Positions 34,190 through 46,031 of a DNA stretch of 64,000 nt are shown here, in pieces. Position 1 is the stretch's first letter. Every line of letters begins with the position of its first letter. The notes beneath the pieces were generated by a model. The model searched no databases, had not been told where the DNA came from, and was given only the letters and a program-made list of their open reading frames with translations. The stretch spans positions 68,495,400 through 68,559,399 of the forward strand of contig NC_053144.1 of assembly GCF_016808335.1 (NCBI RefSeq), given 5' to 3'. The stretch is from Panicum virgatum (Eukaryota; Streptophyta; Magnoliopsida; Poales; Poaceae). A program made the translations under genes and the position numbers.

Positions 34190-35056
34190 ATGGCTGAGGA
34201 AGGATGGACCCAGGGCGACTGCCAAGCTGCACCTGGCTTCCCCAGCCTGTTGATCAACGCCCTGGAAAGCCTTGGCGTTACGGAACGCCCAAGGTACTAC
34301 AGCAGAGAGTACGAGCATCATGGCACTCTCCGCTGCAGGGTGATCATTGTCATCGCCAGAAGTGAGCGCCACCCCAACATCCAGTCGTGGCGAGTGACCG
34401 CTACGGGATTCAGGCACCAAGACACCTATCCCTTGGCCGTCAGAAAGGCACTTCGGTACCTATGCCGGATTTTCGAAGAACACCTTGCACCCACGCCAAT
34501 GAGGTTCTTTCCACTGGCCATCAGGACCCCTGTCTGGGAAGCCCGCATGAGAAGCCTGGAACGGCGCCGCCATGAAGTAGACCCTTTGTACCAAGTGGCT
34601 AACTATCTGGCCGCTTTGGACCAACTCTTCGATGAGCAGGCCCACTTGCTGAGGGAGCAGACCAATCGTGCCGAGCAAGCTGAACTCGCGGTGAGGCTCC
34701 AACAGGTCCGAGCAGCCCAAGCCGAGGCAAGAGCCGCAGCCGCGATCAGCAGCGAAGCAGTGGCACAGGAGAGCCTCAGACAGGCCCGAGACCGGCGCAT
34801 GCAAGAATGGACCAGGAGTGGGACCCCAGTTCCGGCCATCGGAGAAGATTATGTTCTACTTGGGACACCCGTCATAGGATGGGGAACGCTCTTTGGAAGC
34901 CCTCGAGCTCCACCCGAGAACCCCGAAGGGTCTACTGCTGTCAGAGAAAGAGAAGTTGCTGCTCAGCCCCAAGAGAACGGGAACCCGGAGGACGACGAGC
35001 CGTTTGTTTCCCCGGAAGCTCGTATCACCCCAGAAGAAGACTCGCCCCGCGAGTAG
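34190..35056 (+). CDS. Gypsy-1 extra ORF 2, upstream of gag
   Basis: An intact 288-residue frame starting MAEEGWTQGD, paralogous to the ORF at 33166. The shared region contains IQSWRVTATGFRHQDT, a KALRYL segment and TPMRFFPL. An Ala/Glu/Arg-rich coiled-coil stretch follows (residues about 155-215), then a Pro/Glu-rich tail. The ATG directly follows TTTATTTTCAG, an excellent splice-acceptor match. That both extra ORFs remain open while gag-pol is broken is notable. The function is unknown; a structural or RNA-binding accessory role is only a guess. Confidence 0.75.
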   Translation: MAEEGWTQGDCQAAPGFPSLLINALESLGVTERPRYYSREYEHHGTLRCRVIIVIARSERHPNIQSWRVTATGFRHQDTYPLAVRKALRYLCRIFEEHLAPTPMRFFPLAIRTPVWEARMRSLERRRHEVDPLYQVANYLAALDQLFDEQAHLLREQTNRAEQAELAVRLQQVRAAQAEARAAAAISSEAVAQESLRQARDRRMQEWTRSGTPVPAIGEDYVLLGTPVIGWGTLFGSPRAPPENPEGSTAVREREVAAQPQENGNPEDDEPFVSPEARITPEEDSPRE

Positions 35057-35336
35057 AGTGTCCAACCCTACCCTGTTGTTGTACCCTTCTAGCCCTTTTC
35101 GGTTTAAGTTGTACCCTTAGTTTGAACCTGTACCCGGACGTGTAGTACGCGTTCTAGTCTTGTTTCCGTGTTGTACCCTACCTCGCTTTAGTAGAAGTTG
35201 CTTGTTTGCCTTGTTGTGTGCTTGTTGTGTGTGTGCCTTTCGGCAGAAGGTTAATTCTGCCTTTTTCAAAAACACGAATTAAATAACTTAAACATCACCT
35301 AATCCCAATCTCACAAAAACCCTACCAAATCTGCAG

Positions 35337-37085
35337 ATGGTTTCCCGAAGCGTCACGAGGGCCTCCCGTGTCAGGGACCCTGCAGCTGCTGACGCAGGAG
35401 TGCGCCTTAACGGGCAAAACCACCCTCAGGAAGAACAAGAAGTGAGTTAGGGCAGAGGAGAAAATCAGGATGCACAGCTACCACCACCACCACCCTTCAT
35501 GGACCTGGCACAAGTGATCCATAACCAGACTCTCATACTGGAGACACTGGCCAATGCTCTAATGAACAGGCAGCCACGAGAGCAGACCTTCAACGACAAG
35601 CTAACAACTTTTCTGAGGGCCAAGCCACCCACTTTTGCCGGATCCAGCAACCCCTTGGACGCAGATGACTGGCTCCGCGTGATCCAGAGGAAGCTCGAGC
35701 CGTTTGGGTGCCAAGATCGGGATAAAGTCCTCCTGGCAGCACATCAACTCACCGGGACTGCCTTAGCCTGGTGGGAAAATTACTGCGCTGCTGCCAGAGA
35801 TGCCTCCACCATCACCTGGAATGAATTCGTGAGAGAGTTCCGTCGCTATCACATCCCCTCAGCTACCATGAAGTGCAAGGCAGATGAATTCCGCGCACTT
35901 CAGCAGGGGAATATGACGGTAGAGGAGTATACACACCAGTTTATGGAATTGGCTCGCTATGCACCAGAAGAGGTGAACGACGATGAGAAGAAGCAGGATA
36001 TGTTCAAGAAGGGGCTGAATCCAGAACTCAGGACCCTGCTCACCCCGCAGATCTATCCTGACTTCAACACCCTGATGAACAAGGCAATCCTTACTGAGAA
36101 GGCCAAGAGTGATGAAAGAAAGGATAACAAGCGCAAGTTCCTGGAGAGTAAGGCCCGCCAGCAGGATCGTTCCCAGAAGGCCAGAAGCTTCAGTTACAAT
36201 GCACCAAGGTCCCAAGCCCCAATGCAGTACAGAACTCAGTCGCAAGCAACAGGACCACGGGCCCCTAACACACAGCCCAGAAGCCAGAACACCATGAGGG
36301 CCTCACAGAATAATGCGAGCCAGGTCACCAATAACAACAGCAATGTGAGGACCTGTTTCAACTGCCGAGAGACAGGGCATTTCATCGCCGACTGCCCTTA
36401 TACCAAGAACAAGCCAGCCACTTCAGCTTTCTCCAACACAGTGAACGGACCCAAGCCAGTGCTGACCGGTGCCAACCGAGTGCCCCTCCGTGGCAACAGC
36501 AACAACAACAACAACCAGCAGAGGCAACCCCAGCAGTCTTTTGGACGAGCCCGCGTCAACCACATCGACGCACAGGAAGCTCAAGGAGCCCAGGGCGTTG
36601 TACTCGGTGAGTACCTAGTTAGCTCAACTCTTGCAACAGTACTGTTCGATTCTGGAGCATCACACTCATTCATATCCTCAAGTTTTGTGGAGAAACATAA
36701 AATACCTACAGTACTACTAAAAACACCCCTATTAACCCGGACGCCCGGAGGAGACATCAGGTGTCAACTGGGTTGTCTACGGGTAAGGATCAATTTAAGT
36801 GGGGTAGAGTTTTTAGCAGACTTAGTAGTACTTAAGTCAGAAGGGATAGATGTGATCCTCGGAATGGACTGGCTGAGCAAACACAATGGCCTCATAGGTT
36901 GTACGGACAAGGTAGTCCACCTAACAAACCCAGAGGGAGTCCGAGTGACCTGTCACACCCGGGAAAGTGGAGCAAACCCGATGGTGTTTAGCATGGAAGC
37001 CAAGTCCTTGGAAGAAGTCCCAGTAGTGAGTACCCCGATGTCTTTCCTGAAGAACTTCCCGGTATGCCACCAGATAGGGACATAG
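35337..37085 (+). pseudogene. Gypsy-1 gag and protease, interrupted
   Basis: The frame starts at an ATG preceded by CTGCAG and meets a TAG at 35448-35450, after 37 codons. It then continues open to 37085 from an internal ATG at 35499. The capsid-like region includes ALAWWENY and the RYAPEEVNDDEKKQ segment typical of plant gypsy gag. A CX2CX4HX4C zinc knuckle lies near 36352-36395 (nucleocapsid RNA binding). The aspartic protease active site DSGA is at 36648-36659. Near 37025-37031 the frame is lost by a small deletion, so protease and reverse transcriptase are no longer in one frame. Confidence 0.92.
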
Positions 37086-37975
37086 AATTTGTCATCGATC
37101 TTGTTCCTGGGACCGCCCCCATAGCCAAGAGACCCTATAGGATGGCAGCCTCTGAGTTGGCAGAGTTAAAGAAACAACTAGAAGAGTTACAACGGATTGG
37201 CTTCATCAGGCCAAGTTCGTCACCTTGGGGAGCCCCGGTTCTATTTGTCAAGAAAAAGGATGGAAGTATGAGGTTGTGCGTGGATTATCGAGCACTGAAC
37301 GAAGTCACTATCAAGAACAAGTACCCTCTTCCCAGAATCGATGACCTTTTTGACCAGCTAAAAGGAGCCAGGTACTTTTCCAAGATTGACCTAAGGTCCG
37401 GATATTTTCAGCTCAAGATTAGGGAGAGCGACATTCCGAAGACAGCCTTTGTCACCCGATACGGACAGTTTGAGTTCACAGTAATGTCATTTGGACTGAC
37501 AAACGCACCGGCCTATTTCATGAACCTCATGAACAAAGTGTTTATGGACGAGCTAGATAAGTTTGTCGTAGTTTTCATTGACGACATACTTATTTACTCA
37601 AAGAGTATTCAAGAGCACGAGCAACACCTGAGAGTAGTTCTGGAGAAGTTAAGAATGCACAGGCTATACGCCAAATTCAGCAAGTGTGAGTTCTGGCTGG
37701 AGAAAGTAGCCTTCCTTGGTCATATCTTGACCGCGGAAGGAGTGGCAGTAGACCCCGAGAAGGTCGAAGCAGTATCCAACTGGCAGCAACCAACCAATGT
37801 CAGTGAGATCAGGAGTTTCCTCGGATTAGCTGGGTACTATCGGAGATTTATTGAGGGATTTTCTAAGATAGCCCGGCCCATGACAGAGCTGCTCAAGAAA
37901 GAGAAGAAGTTCACCTGGACGGAATCGTGTGAAAGAAGTTTCCAGGAGTTGAAGCGAAGATTGACGACAGCCCAG
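37031..37975 (+). pseudogene. Gypsy-1 reverse transcriptase, frame-disrupted
   Basis: Encodes the pol segment from MPPDRDIEF (ATG at 37064) through the palm and fingers: [39 protein letters not shown] and the catalytic FIDD (37574-37585, the gypsy form of YxDD), then the thumb/connection with FLGHI and LAGYYRRFI. It is displaced by -1 relative to gag-protease. A second single-base frame loss near 37969-37975 separates it from RNase H. The enzyme copies element RNA to DNA in the cytoplasmic particle. Confidence 0.95.
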
Positions 37976-38463
37976 TGCTAACCCTGCCGGATATTCATCG
38001 GGATTTTGTCATCTATTGTGATGCGTCCCGACAAGGATTGGGTTGTGTGCTGATGCAAGATGGGAAAGTCGTTGCATATGCTTCCCGACAGCTCAGGACT
38101 CATGAGCAAAATTACCCGACTCATGATTTGGAGCTTGCAGCCGTAGTGCACGCACTTAAGATCTAGAGGCACTATTTGATTGGAAATAAGTGCGAAATCT
38201 TTACCGATCATAAAAGTCTGAAGTATATCTTCACCCAACCAGACCTAAACCTGAGGCAGAGAAGATGGCTGGAATTAGTCAAAGATTATAATTTGGAAAT
38301 TCACTATCACCCAGGTAAAGCCAATGTAGTAGCCGATGCCCTAAGTCGGAAATCCTACGGGCCCAAGAATGACCATTTACGAGAGGAAATGGCACGATTA
38401 AATGTGCACATTGTCCCTCGAGGTTCCGGCCAAGTGCTGAACATTCAATCCACTCTAGAAGAA
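37975..38463 (+). pseudogene. Gypsy-1 RNase H, with internal stop
   Basis: In the third frame. It begins at [17 protein letters not shown] (catalytic Asp in CDAS) and includes [10 protein letters not shown] (catalytic Glu), IFTDHKSLK (Asp) and VADALSRKS (last Asp). A TAG at 38164-38166 interrupts it just after the catalytic Glu, and a TGA at 38464-38466 separates it from integrase. Both stops are single-base changes relative to the family pattern. Confidence 0.93.
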
Positions 38464-38466
38464 TGA

Positions 38467-39942
38467 ATCAGGAAGGCCCAGAGAGCGGACAAGGGACTGA
38501 TGGAAATCCGGAAGCAAACCGGAGAAAATAAGGCACCAGACTTTAGAGTGGATAATAGGGGAACATTGTGGTACAAAGATAGAATTTGTGTGCCCCAGAA
38601 GGGAGATTTCAGGCAAATAATCATGGATGAAGCCCACAACTCAGCCTACTCTATTCATCCAGGATCCACCAAGATGTATATGGACTTAAAACAGAGATAT
38701 TGGTGGAATGGGATGAAGGCAGATATTGCACGATTTGTCGCCCATTGCGATACTTGTCAGAGAATCAAAGCTGAACACCAGAAGCCGGCAGGATTGTTGC
38801 AGCCCCTACCCATTCCGGTTTGGAAATGGGATGAAATAGGGATGGATTTTGTGGTAGGACTGCCCAGAACCCAGAAAGGACACGATTCCATATGGGTAAT
38901 AGTGGACCGACTCACTAAAGCGGCTCACTTCATACCCGTACGTACCAACTACGGCGGAGAGAAGCTAGCCAAGCTTTACGTGGAGAATATAGTGAAGCTG
39001 CATGGTGTGCCCAGCCGAATTGTTTCCGACAGAGGGACCCAATTCACCTCTAGATTTTGGAAAAGTTTGCATAAAGCCATGGGCACCAAGCTAGACTTTA
39101 GCTCCGCTTATCACCCGCAGACAGATGGTCAGACAGAAAGGGTGAATCAGATTATGGAAGATATGTTGAGAGCGTGTGTCCTTACCTATGGCAAGGATTG
39201 GGAACAGAGTCTACCCTATGCCGAGTTCTCATACAATAACGGGTATCAAGCAAGCTTGGGCATGTCGCCGTTCGAAGCCCTTTACGGAAGAAAATGCAGA
39301 ACCCCTCTGATGTGGTCAGAGGTTGGAGAACGTGCTCTCGTCGGACCCGCCCTCATAAAAGAAGCAGAAGAAAGGGTGGCCGAAATTAGAGAAAAGCTGA
39401 AAGCAGCCCAGTCCCGGCAGAAGAGTTACGCTGACAAGAAAAGGCGGGAAATGAGTTTCAGTCCAGGGGATTTTGTGTATCTCAAGGTATCACCCATTCG
39501 AGGGACCCGAAGATTTCAGGTACAAGGAAAATTAGCCCCTCGGTACATTGGACCATACCGAGTTCTGAAGAAAGTTGGAGCAGTAGCATACCGTTTGGAA
39601 CTGCCAGAAGAAATGTCAGATATACATCCAGTGTTCCACGTCTCACAGCTAAGAAGATGTTTGAGAGTACCCGAGGCAGAACACGTGCCAGTAGAAATGA
39701 TAGATCTACAGCCAGACCTACGATATCAAGAAGTACCGGTCAAGATTCTCGACACGGTCACCAGAAGGACCAGAAACTCTGAAGTACGGATATGCAGAGT
39801 CCAGTGGAGCAGACACGGAGTAGAAGAAGCGACGTGGGAACGAGAAGACGCTCTGAAGAAGGAGTTTCCCCACCTGTTTAGGAACCAGCCGAATCTCGAG
39901 GACGAGATTCATTTTAAGTGGGGTAGGTTTGTGACATCCTGA
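38467..39942 (+). pseudogene. Gypsy-1 integrase with chromodomain
   Basis: Continues the RNase H frame after the TGA at 38464-38466; the first ATG is at 38500. An HHCC zinc-binding region (HPGSTKMYMDLKQRYWW, CDTCQRIKAEH) is followed by a DDE catalytic core: D in MDFVVGLP (about 38842), D in VSDRGTQF (about 39028) and E in TDGQTERVNQ (about 39135). The C-terminus has GDFVYLKVSP, then a chromodomain-like segment (about 39727-39880, VQWSRHGVEEATWERED) that defines chromoviruses and targets integration to chromatin. This part is uninterrupted. The frame ends at 39942, overlapping the 3' LTR by 13 bases. Confidence 0.94.
39916..39927 (+). other. Gypsy-1 polypurine tract
   Basis: AAGTGGGGTAGG just before the 3' LTR (39930). 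It is the standard second-strand primer position, and the same tract is seen beside the minus-strand LTR at about 20531-20542. Confidence 0.85.
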
Positions 39943-42900
39943 AAATTCACTAAACAAATCATGCGCTAAGTTGTTTTTCGTTGAGCTCGACTCCCCTTAA
40001 ACCCTGAACCCAAGTCCCAGAGATTCTCTTGAACAACCCGACACCCGGTTTCAATTCGCGTTCCATCCATTTTTCTTCTATCCGACGCGATGCGCCGCGA
40101 CCGGACGCCGCGAATCCCGCCCCCTCCTTTTTCCTCTCTCCCCTCCGACCGCGTGCCCCACCTCCCGCGGCCGCACGCCCCGCGTGGCCGACCGCGGCCG
40201 CAGTCGCCGCTGGCGCGCACCACCCCCCCTCCTCCTTTCTCCTTTCCCTCTCTCTCCCATTTTCTTTTTTTTCTCTATTTCTTTTTCCCATTTCTTTTTT
40301 CTCTTTTTTTTTTCCTTTCTCTTTTCTCTCTCCTTCCTTCCTTTCTCCCTCCTCTGCCTCGCTCCCGAGCCGCACCCCGCGCCACCCCTCACTCCCTGCT
40401 CCCTCTCCGGCCTGCCCCGCCCCCCCTGGCCGCGACGCCGCCACGCCACGGCCGCCAGCTCGCGCTCCACCCACTCCCCGCGCTCACACGCTGCTCCCCA
40501 CGCACGCCTACGCGTGCGCACCCACGCACACCCGCGCGCGCTCGACGCACCGGGGCACACCGAGCGGCGCACGCTCGCCCGACTCGGCGCCGCCGCGCAC
40601 GCGCGAGCGCCCCTGCACCTCGGCCACCTCCACCACGCCGCGCACCACCCAACCCTGCCGCACGTCTCGCCTCGTGGGCGCGCACGCGCACTGCTGCCCT
40701 CGCCGCGCCAGGCGCTGCTGCGCGCACGAGCTCGCTGCCCCGCTCGGCGCCGCTCGCGCGCACGCGCCGCACCGCCTTGCCCTGCACGCCACGACGCGGC
40801 CACCTGACCGGCGCCCCGCCATCACCGCCCCGCCGCACGCCGCGACGCCCGTCGCTGGCGTCTCGTCCCGGCCCCGCTCGCCCTGTGCCCACGTGCAGCC
40901 GCCGCGCCGCGCGACGCCTAGCAGCAGTGCCGCCGCAGAACCGCCGCCTCGCCGCTCGCGCCGCCGCTGTGCCGAACAGCGCCTCCCCCACGTGCTCGAC
41001 GTCGGCCTCGGCGCCCACGCCCTCGCCGCACGCCGCGTCGCGACGAAGGAACGCCATTAATGGCCGCCGCAGAACTCGCGACGCCGGCCACCTACCCCGC
41101 CTCTCCACCGGCCTAATCCGGCTATAAAAGGCCCCCACGACGTCGCCGTCCCTCCCCAAACCCGGCCGCCACTCCCAGCACCCCTCCCTGCTTCCCTAGC
41201 ACCGCCACCAGAGCCGCCAAGCGCCGCCGCCGCCTGCCCTCGTGAAGCCGCCGCCTCACTCCACCATAGCCCGAGCTAGGTAGGGGAATCGGAGCTCCTC
41301 CCTCCCCTCTCCCTTTTCTCTCTCTCCCCGGTCGCCGCCGTCGCCCAGGCTGCCCGAATCGGGCCGCCGCCGGCGAGCCGACGCCCCTCCCCTGTTCTGC
41401 GATGGGAGGGAGGGGATGAGTGGTCATTTTGCGTTTAGGCCCTCCCTCTCCTCCCAATCTAATAAAGGACCCTTTTTCCATTATAACCCTTTTTCCAAAA
41501 ACACCCTCCCTGTTCTCATATTTTGCAAACAAACCCTCCATTATTCAAACTTAATAATAACCAGACCCCTACACTATTCTAATAAGCCCAAATATTCTTA
41601 GAAAATCATAAATAGGCCCTGGGTTCTCCCGAATTAATTACAAATAGGCCCCTGACCCCTTAACCGACCCACAAACCCTTATAAAACCCATCATTTCATG
41701 TAACAAACGACCTCTGTTCAACCCGAAACTTCACCACGCCTCTCATAACTAAGTCTTGGCCATGCCTTTAGGAAACCATTCAAAGATGTTACTTCTATCT
41801 CCGTATTTTATGCGTTTCCGATTCGAGCTCAACGATAGGTCTTTGTATTGATTGGATGCTTGTTTGTGTGTGCTGAAGACCGCGGAGTGAACGAAGGAGA
41901 GCCCGTCAACGAGCAGTTCTATGAGCAGGAGAACGAGGACCAGTTCCGCGACCCCGAGCCCGAAGGACAGGACTTCCCCGAAGGCTACGAAGACGGCAAG
42001 TTCAATCCCATCCTTTGATGCATGTTTCTGTCCTAGTTTTTATGAACACAACCCAATGGCCTGTTTTATAAAGTTGCATATGTTTTACTTGCATGAAAAC
42101 ACGGTTGGATAGCCACCCCTTGATTTGTGTTGACCATTCCTTGACCACCTAGATTAATGTCTGATTTTGCTTGGACGTTAATCGATATTAGAACGCTTAG
42201 GACTCTACTCATAATATAATTTATTTGATAAAGAAAATGTGTGCGTGTGGGAAGGGAATAAAATGTGGATTTTCGAAAGATGAGTATGGGCGAGATGGAC
42301 GGCATTTCTGCGTGATTTGCCGATTGGTGTGCTTGTGCCTGTGTGGCAAGGCAAAGAAGGGAGATATCCATCTTGTCGCGTCTAAGGACCGAGTTGGTGT
42401 GTCATCTCACCTAACTCCACTATCGTGCAAACCACTCGACCGTTGTATGGGCAACGGCGTAGCATAAATCCCACTAGTTGGTGTGGTAGCCATCAGGAGA
42501 GCTGAGAGCAACGGGTGACTAAGGAAAGGGATAAGCCCTGAGCGACTTATGCCCGGTTATACCTGAGTGAACGGTCGATGACCCCTTGGTGCATCCCGTG
42601 ATGGCTAGTCAGGCTTAGCTATGGTGGGTAATGGCTATGTTGGGATCTACACCGACACGACGGTGTTCGAGTTGTGGTATCCTACTTGTGGGCAAAGTTG
42701 CACACCTCTGCAGAGCTATGAATCTATTCGAATAGTCCGTGCCCACAGTATTGGGCGAGTTACGGTGTGGTCACATAACTAGTGTTTCTTTGGGATGGGC
42801 TGGTGTGAGTTGTTTTGGATTTGTGTCCGGCCGTTGTGCCGTGTGCTACGACGGACGGGGAGTCCGGTGGCAGATTTAAGATGTGAATTCCGTGTCGCTA

Positions 42901-43391
42901 CAAAAACCGGTTTCCTAAAGGGACTTTCTTTAAAATCAACACTGCTTAAAATATCGTTTTTCTGCAAATTAAACCATAACCTTACCCTTGATTTACCTAT
43001 GCATATTATCCTGTTTTAACCCCTCCGTGGGTGTGGCTGGACTTGCTGAGTACGTTTGTACTCACCCCATTCTCACTTTTTACAGAAGAAGACCCGGACT
43101 TCGTTCCAGACGACGCCGAGTAGGGTTATCGTTCTACACCCAACCTTGCTTGTGGTACCGGCCCTGTCGAGATGCCTCCGCTGTCGCAGTACTCTGAGCC
43201 CGTAGTAGACCCTATGTGGTTTGCGGTCTGGTGTTATGTTGTAGCTTGGTTAATAATTATTATCATCTGTATCGAGTGTCCGCCAAGGTTTGTAAGGTTT
43301 TGAACCATCTGATGTAATAAATGTGGCATCAGCCTCCTGGGACTGATGTTTTGTATCACATTTAAGTCTTCTCTTATGAGGGGACGCTTCA
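39930..43391 (+). repeat. Gypsy-1 3' LTR
   Basis: 3462 bp, starting TGTGACATCC and ending GCTTCA. About 99.5% identical to the 5' LTR by my count. TATA box at 41123-41129, coding-like blocks at 41878-42018 and 43086-43123, and hairpin at 43047-43064. The flanking CCGAC at 43392-43396 matches the base pairs before the 5' LTR. Confidence 0.95.
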
Positions 43392-44852
43392 CCGACCATT
43401 AACTCCACAACACTAATAAAAGGCCCAAAACACCCACCAGGCCAGGCCGTGAGCACTTAATCCAAATCATTCTATTATCGGAATTAAATACCAACCAATA
43501 CTGTAAACTCAATATCTCCTTCATATCAACTCCTTTTCACGTAACTCTTTTTCCTAAACTCTCCTCAAATCATATACTATATATTCCTCCTATTTTCATC
43601 TCCATTTGAGTTTATTTTATAGCTTGCTTGTGTTTGTTTGCCGGTTGTGCCATTTTCGCCCGTAGATCACGGAGTGACCGAGGAGGAGCCTGTCAAGGAG
43701 TACGAAGGCCAGTACCGCGAGCCGGACCCAGAAGACCCGTACCGCGAGCAGGAAGCCGCCGCCGCCGACGCGTACGTAAGCGAATGCAAGTTTCATCGAC
43801 CCCTACGTGAGCAGTTGCATCCATGTGAGGACGTCTAGTTGTAGCCCTGGTTTAGGATCTATTACATATACCGGTACTTGAGTGATTGAGTGTGCTCATA
43901 CATGCATATGAGTAGTTATGCATATTCAGAGTTGAGACTAGGATATGAAGGGTTTTGGCTGAGGCTAGGGCAGCTTGGTATGCTAGAGCCGGCGCTACCG
44001 TGGTGGTAGACTGGCAGGTGAGTGCTACCGTGGTGGTAGGCTCGAGTTGACATGTTGAGGGATGGTTGCTGCCCTGGTGAACCATAAGGACCGAGTTGTT
44101 TTGACATCTCACCTAGCTTGCTTTAGTACGACCACAGGTTCCGGTATGGGCCGGACTTAGCCTAATCCCACTGGTTAGCCTGACGGTCGCAGGGATGGTT
44201 TACGGGTATAGACCATTGGGGTCAGGGCCCGAGGGTTTGTGCGGCCGGGCTGGGGCGTGACCACGGCTGGGTGTCGGCTATGTCGGTTGTCCGTTCGGGC
44301 AGTCGAGCGTGTGGGTACAGTGTACGACCTCTGCAGAGTGTATAATCCATTCGAATGGTCCGTGTCCACGGTATGGACAGGCTACGGTGTGGTCCTGACA
44401 ACTAGTGAGCTACCTACTGTGGGTTGTGTCGGGAAGGGTTGCATACCATTTGTTGCATTATTAGTAGAATGTGTTTATTATGTGTCGTGCATGTCAGTTC
44501 CCTCCCGTAGGGTGAGGTGGAACTTGCTGAGTACTTTTGTACTCAATCCTTGTTGATTTTTCTCCAGAAAATCCTGACTTTGTGTCAGAAGACTACGAGT
44601 AGATCGTGTCCGCACCCAAGCTGATCGAGTGGAGCCGTGATGGATGAAGAGCTAGTCCTCCATGTCGTCATGCTAGTCGTTATCCTATAGTTGTTCTGTG
44701 TAGCTCTGTGTTGTTGCTTTATCCCTCGTGTACATGTTGAATAAAGCTCTGTATGACTCTGGACTCCACTTGATGTAACATGTATTATGCCGGAGACTTT
44801 ATTCGGTAATTAATACATGGTTTAGCCTTGATCTTTGGGTCGGGGCGCTTCA
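43392..44852 (+). mobile_element. Gypsy-2 5' LTR, right part
   Basis: Continues the LTR interrupted at 29563. It shares the layout of the gypsy-1 LTR without close identity: block 1 at 43665-43838 (after CGCCCGTAG), hairpin at 44528-44545, block 2 at 44568-44602 and the terminal CGGGGCGCTTCA. A primer-binding-like site, TGATATCAGAGCC (44855-44867), follows. It belongs to a second family related to gypsy-1. Confidence 0.85.
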
Positions 44853-44854
44853 GG

Positions 44855-44867
44855 TGATATCAGAGCC
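44855..44867 (+). other. Gypsy-2 primer-binding site, one mismatch
   Basis: TGATATCAGAGCC follows the LTR end by two bases and differs from the tRNA-Met complement TGGTATCAGAGCC at one position. Confidence 0.8.
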
Positions 44868-44995
44868 ATGCTTGGCTGTAGGACACGCACTAGTAGTAAC
44901 GATGACCGTAGGAGCCCTAGGATGGTCAATCCTTGAAACCCTATTACTCCTTAAAACTTTATCCTTATTACGCTAACCCTACCTTTGTAAGTCAG

Positions 44996-45853
44996 ATGGC
45001 GGATGACTGGACCACCACCTACTGCATCAACGAAGATGGATTCCCCAGGGTGCTTTATGCTGCCACGGTGCGACTTGGTATTCCGGAACGACCGGAGTAC
45101 GTGGGTCGCGAGTTTATGGAGCATGGCACCGAAAGCTGTGAGGTCACCATCCATATTGGCGCCAGTGATAAGTACTTGGAGATGCAACCCTGGAGCGTCA
45201 CCGCCACTGGAGACCGTATGCCTGACACCATTCAACTTGCAGCTCGCAAGGCACTGCGGTACCTGTGTCAGATGTTTGAATGGCACTTGGGTTCCACTCC
45301 CATGAAGTACTTTCCACCGTTGGATCGTAACCGTCCTGCTTGGGCGGCGAGGATCCGCAACCTGGAAAGCCCCGCAGGGACAGAGAAGAATCCCACAGTT
45401 GTCACTATGTCTGGCTATTTGCTTAGCCTCGACAATTTGTGTGACCAATTACATCAGCGTGTGAGAGATTTAATCCAGCGTGCTGAGGGAGCGGAGTCCC
45501 GTTGGCGTAGGGCTAAACTGGCTGTAGCCCAGGCAGAAGCCCGAGCAGCCGAAGCTGAAAGCCGTCTTGCCATGGCCGAAGAGAACCTTAGGGAGCAGGC
45601 AGATCGCCACAGTCAGCTCCTTAGGGGTGCCTACCTAGTGGACCGTGCCAAGCGCAAGGAACACCATCCTAGGACTACCGCGGAGCCGCTAATCCTAGAG
45701 GGAATCCCGCTGTGTTCCTTGTCCCAACCACGCAGGAGGATTTGTGAATCAGTGCCGCCCACGCCTCCCGCGTCTCCCCGAGATCCCGAAAACAGTGACC
45801 CCGAAGACCGTGTTGTAGGGTTCAGTAGTCGAGTCGTCCCGGCCGACCCTTAA
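44996..45853 (+). CDS. Gypsy-2 extra ORF upstream of gag
   Basis: An intact 285-residue frame starting MADDWTTTY, homologous to both gypsy-1 extra ORFs. Shared motifs are MQPWSVTATG, ARKALRYLCQMFEWHL and TPMKYFPP, followed by an Ala/Glu/Arg coiled-coil stretch (AVAQAEARAAEAESRLA) and a Pro-rich acidic tail. Only one such ORF is present here, against two in gypsy-1. The ATG follows TTGTAAGTCAG, an acceptor-like site. Function is unknown. Confidence 0.75.
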   Translation: MADDWTTTYCINEDGFPRVLYAATVRLGIPERPEYVGREFMEHGTESCEVTIHIGASDKYLEMQPWSVTATGDRMPDTIQLAARKALRYLCQMFEWHLGSTPMKYFPPLDRNRPAWAARIRNLESPAGTEKNPTVVTMSGYLLSLDNLCDQLHQRVRDLIQRAEGAESRWRRAKLAVAQAEARAAEAESRLAMAEENLREQADRHSQLLRGAYLVDRAKRKEHHPRTTAEPLILEGIPLCSLSQPRRRICESVPPTPPASPRDPENSDPEDRVVGFSSRVVPADP

Positions 45854-46031
45854 AAGTCGAGCCACGTTATTGTAATCCGTCGTGTCATGTATCCCTGCTT
45901 GTTTGAATGAATGCTTGTGTGGTGCTTGAATGATTCATTTGTGTTGTGTGCTATTATATATATATACAAATTTACCCCAGTAATAAATTAGGAGAGCCAT
46001 CTAATCTTACCTTATCCCTCCTTGACCGCAG

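Larger units (their letters stand above)
29564..43391 (+). mobile_element. Gypsy-1: near-complete chromovirus retrotransposon
   Basis: A 13828-bp Ty3/gypsy element with 3462-bp LTRs, flanked by the 5-bp duplication CCGAC (29559-29563 and 43392-43396). Order: LTR, tRNA-Met primer-binding site, two extra ORFs, gag, protease, reverse transcriptase, RNase H, integrase, chromodomain, polypurine tract, LTR. The domain order and C-terminal chromodomain place it among chromoviruses; the long LTRs and large size suggest the Tekay/Del lineage. I counted about 16 substitutions and 2 indels between the LTRs, so insertion was recent. Gag-pol carries at least five lesions, so this copy cannot make its own complete polyprotein. 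Confidence 0.96.
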
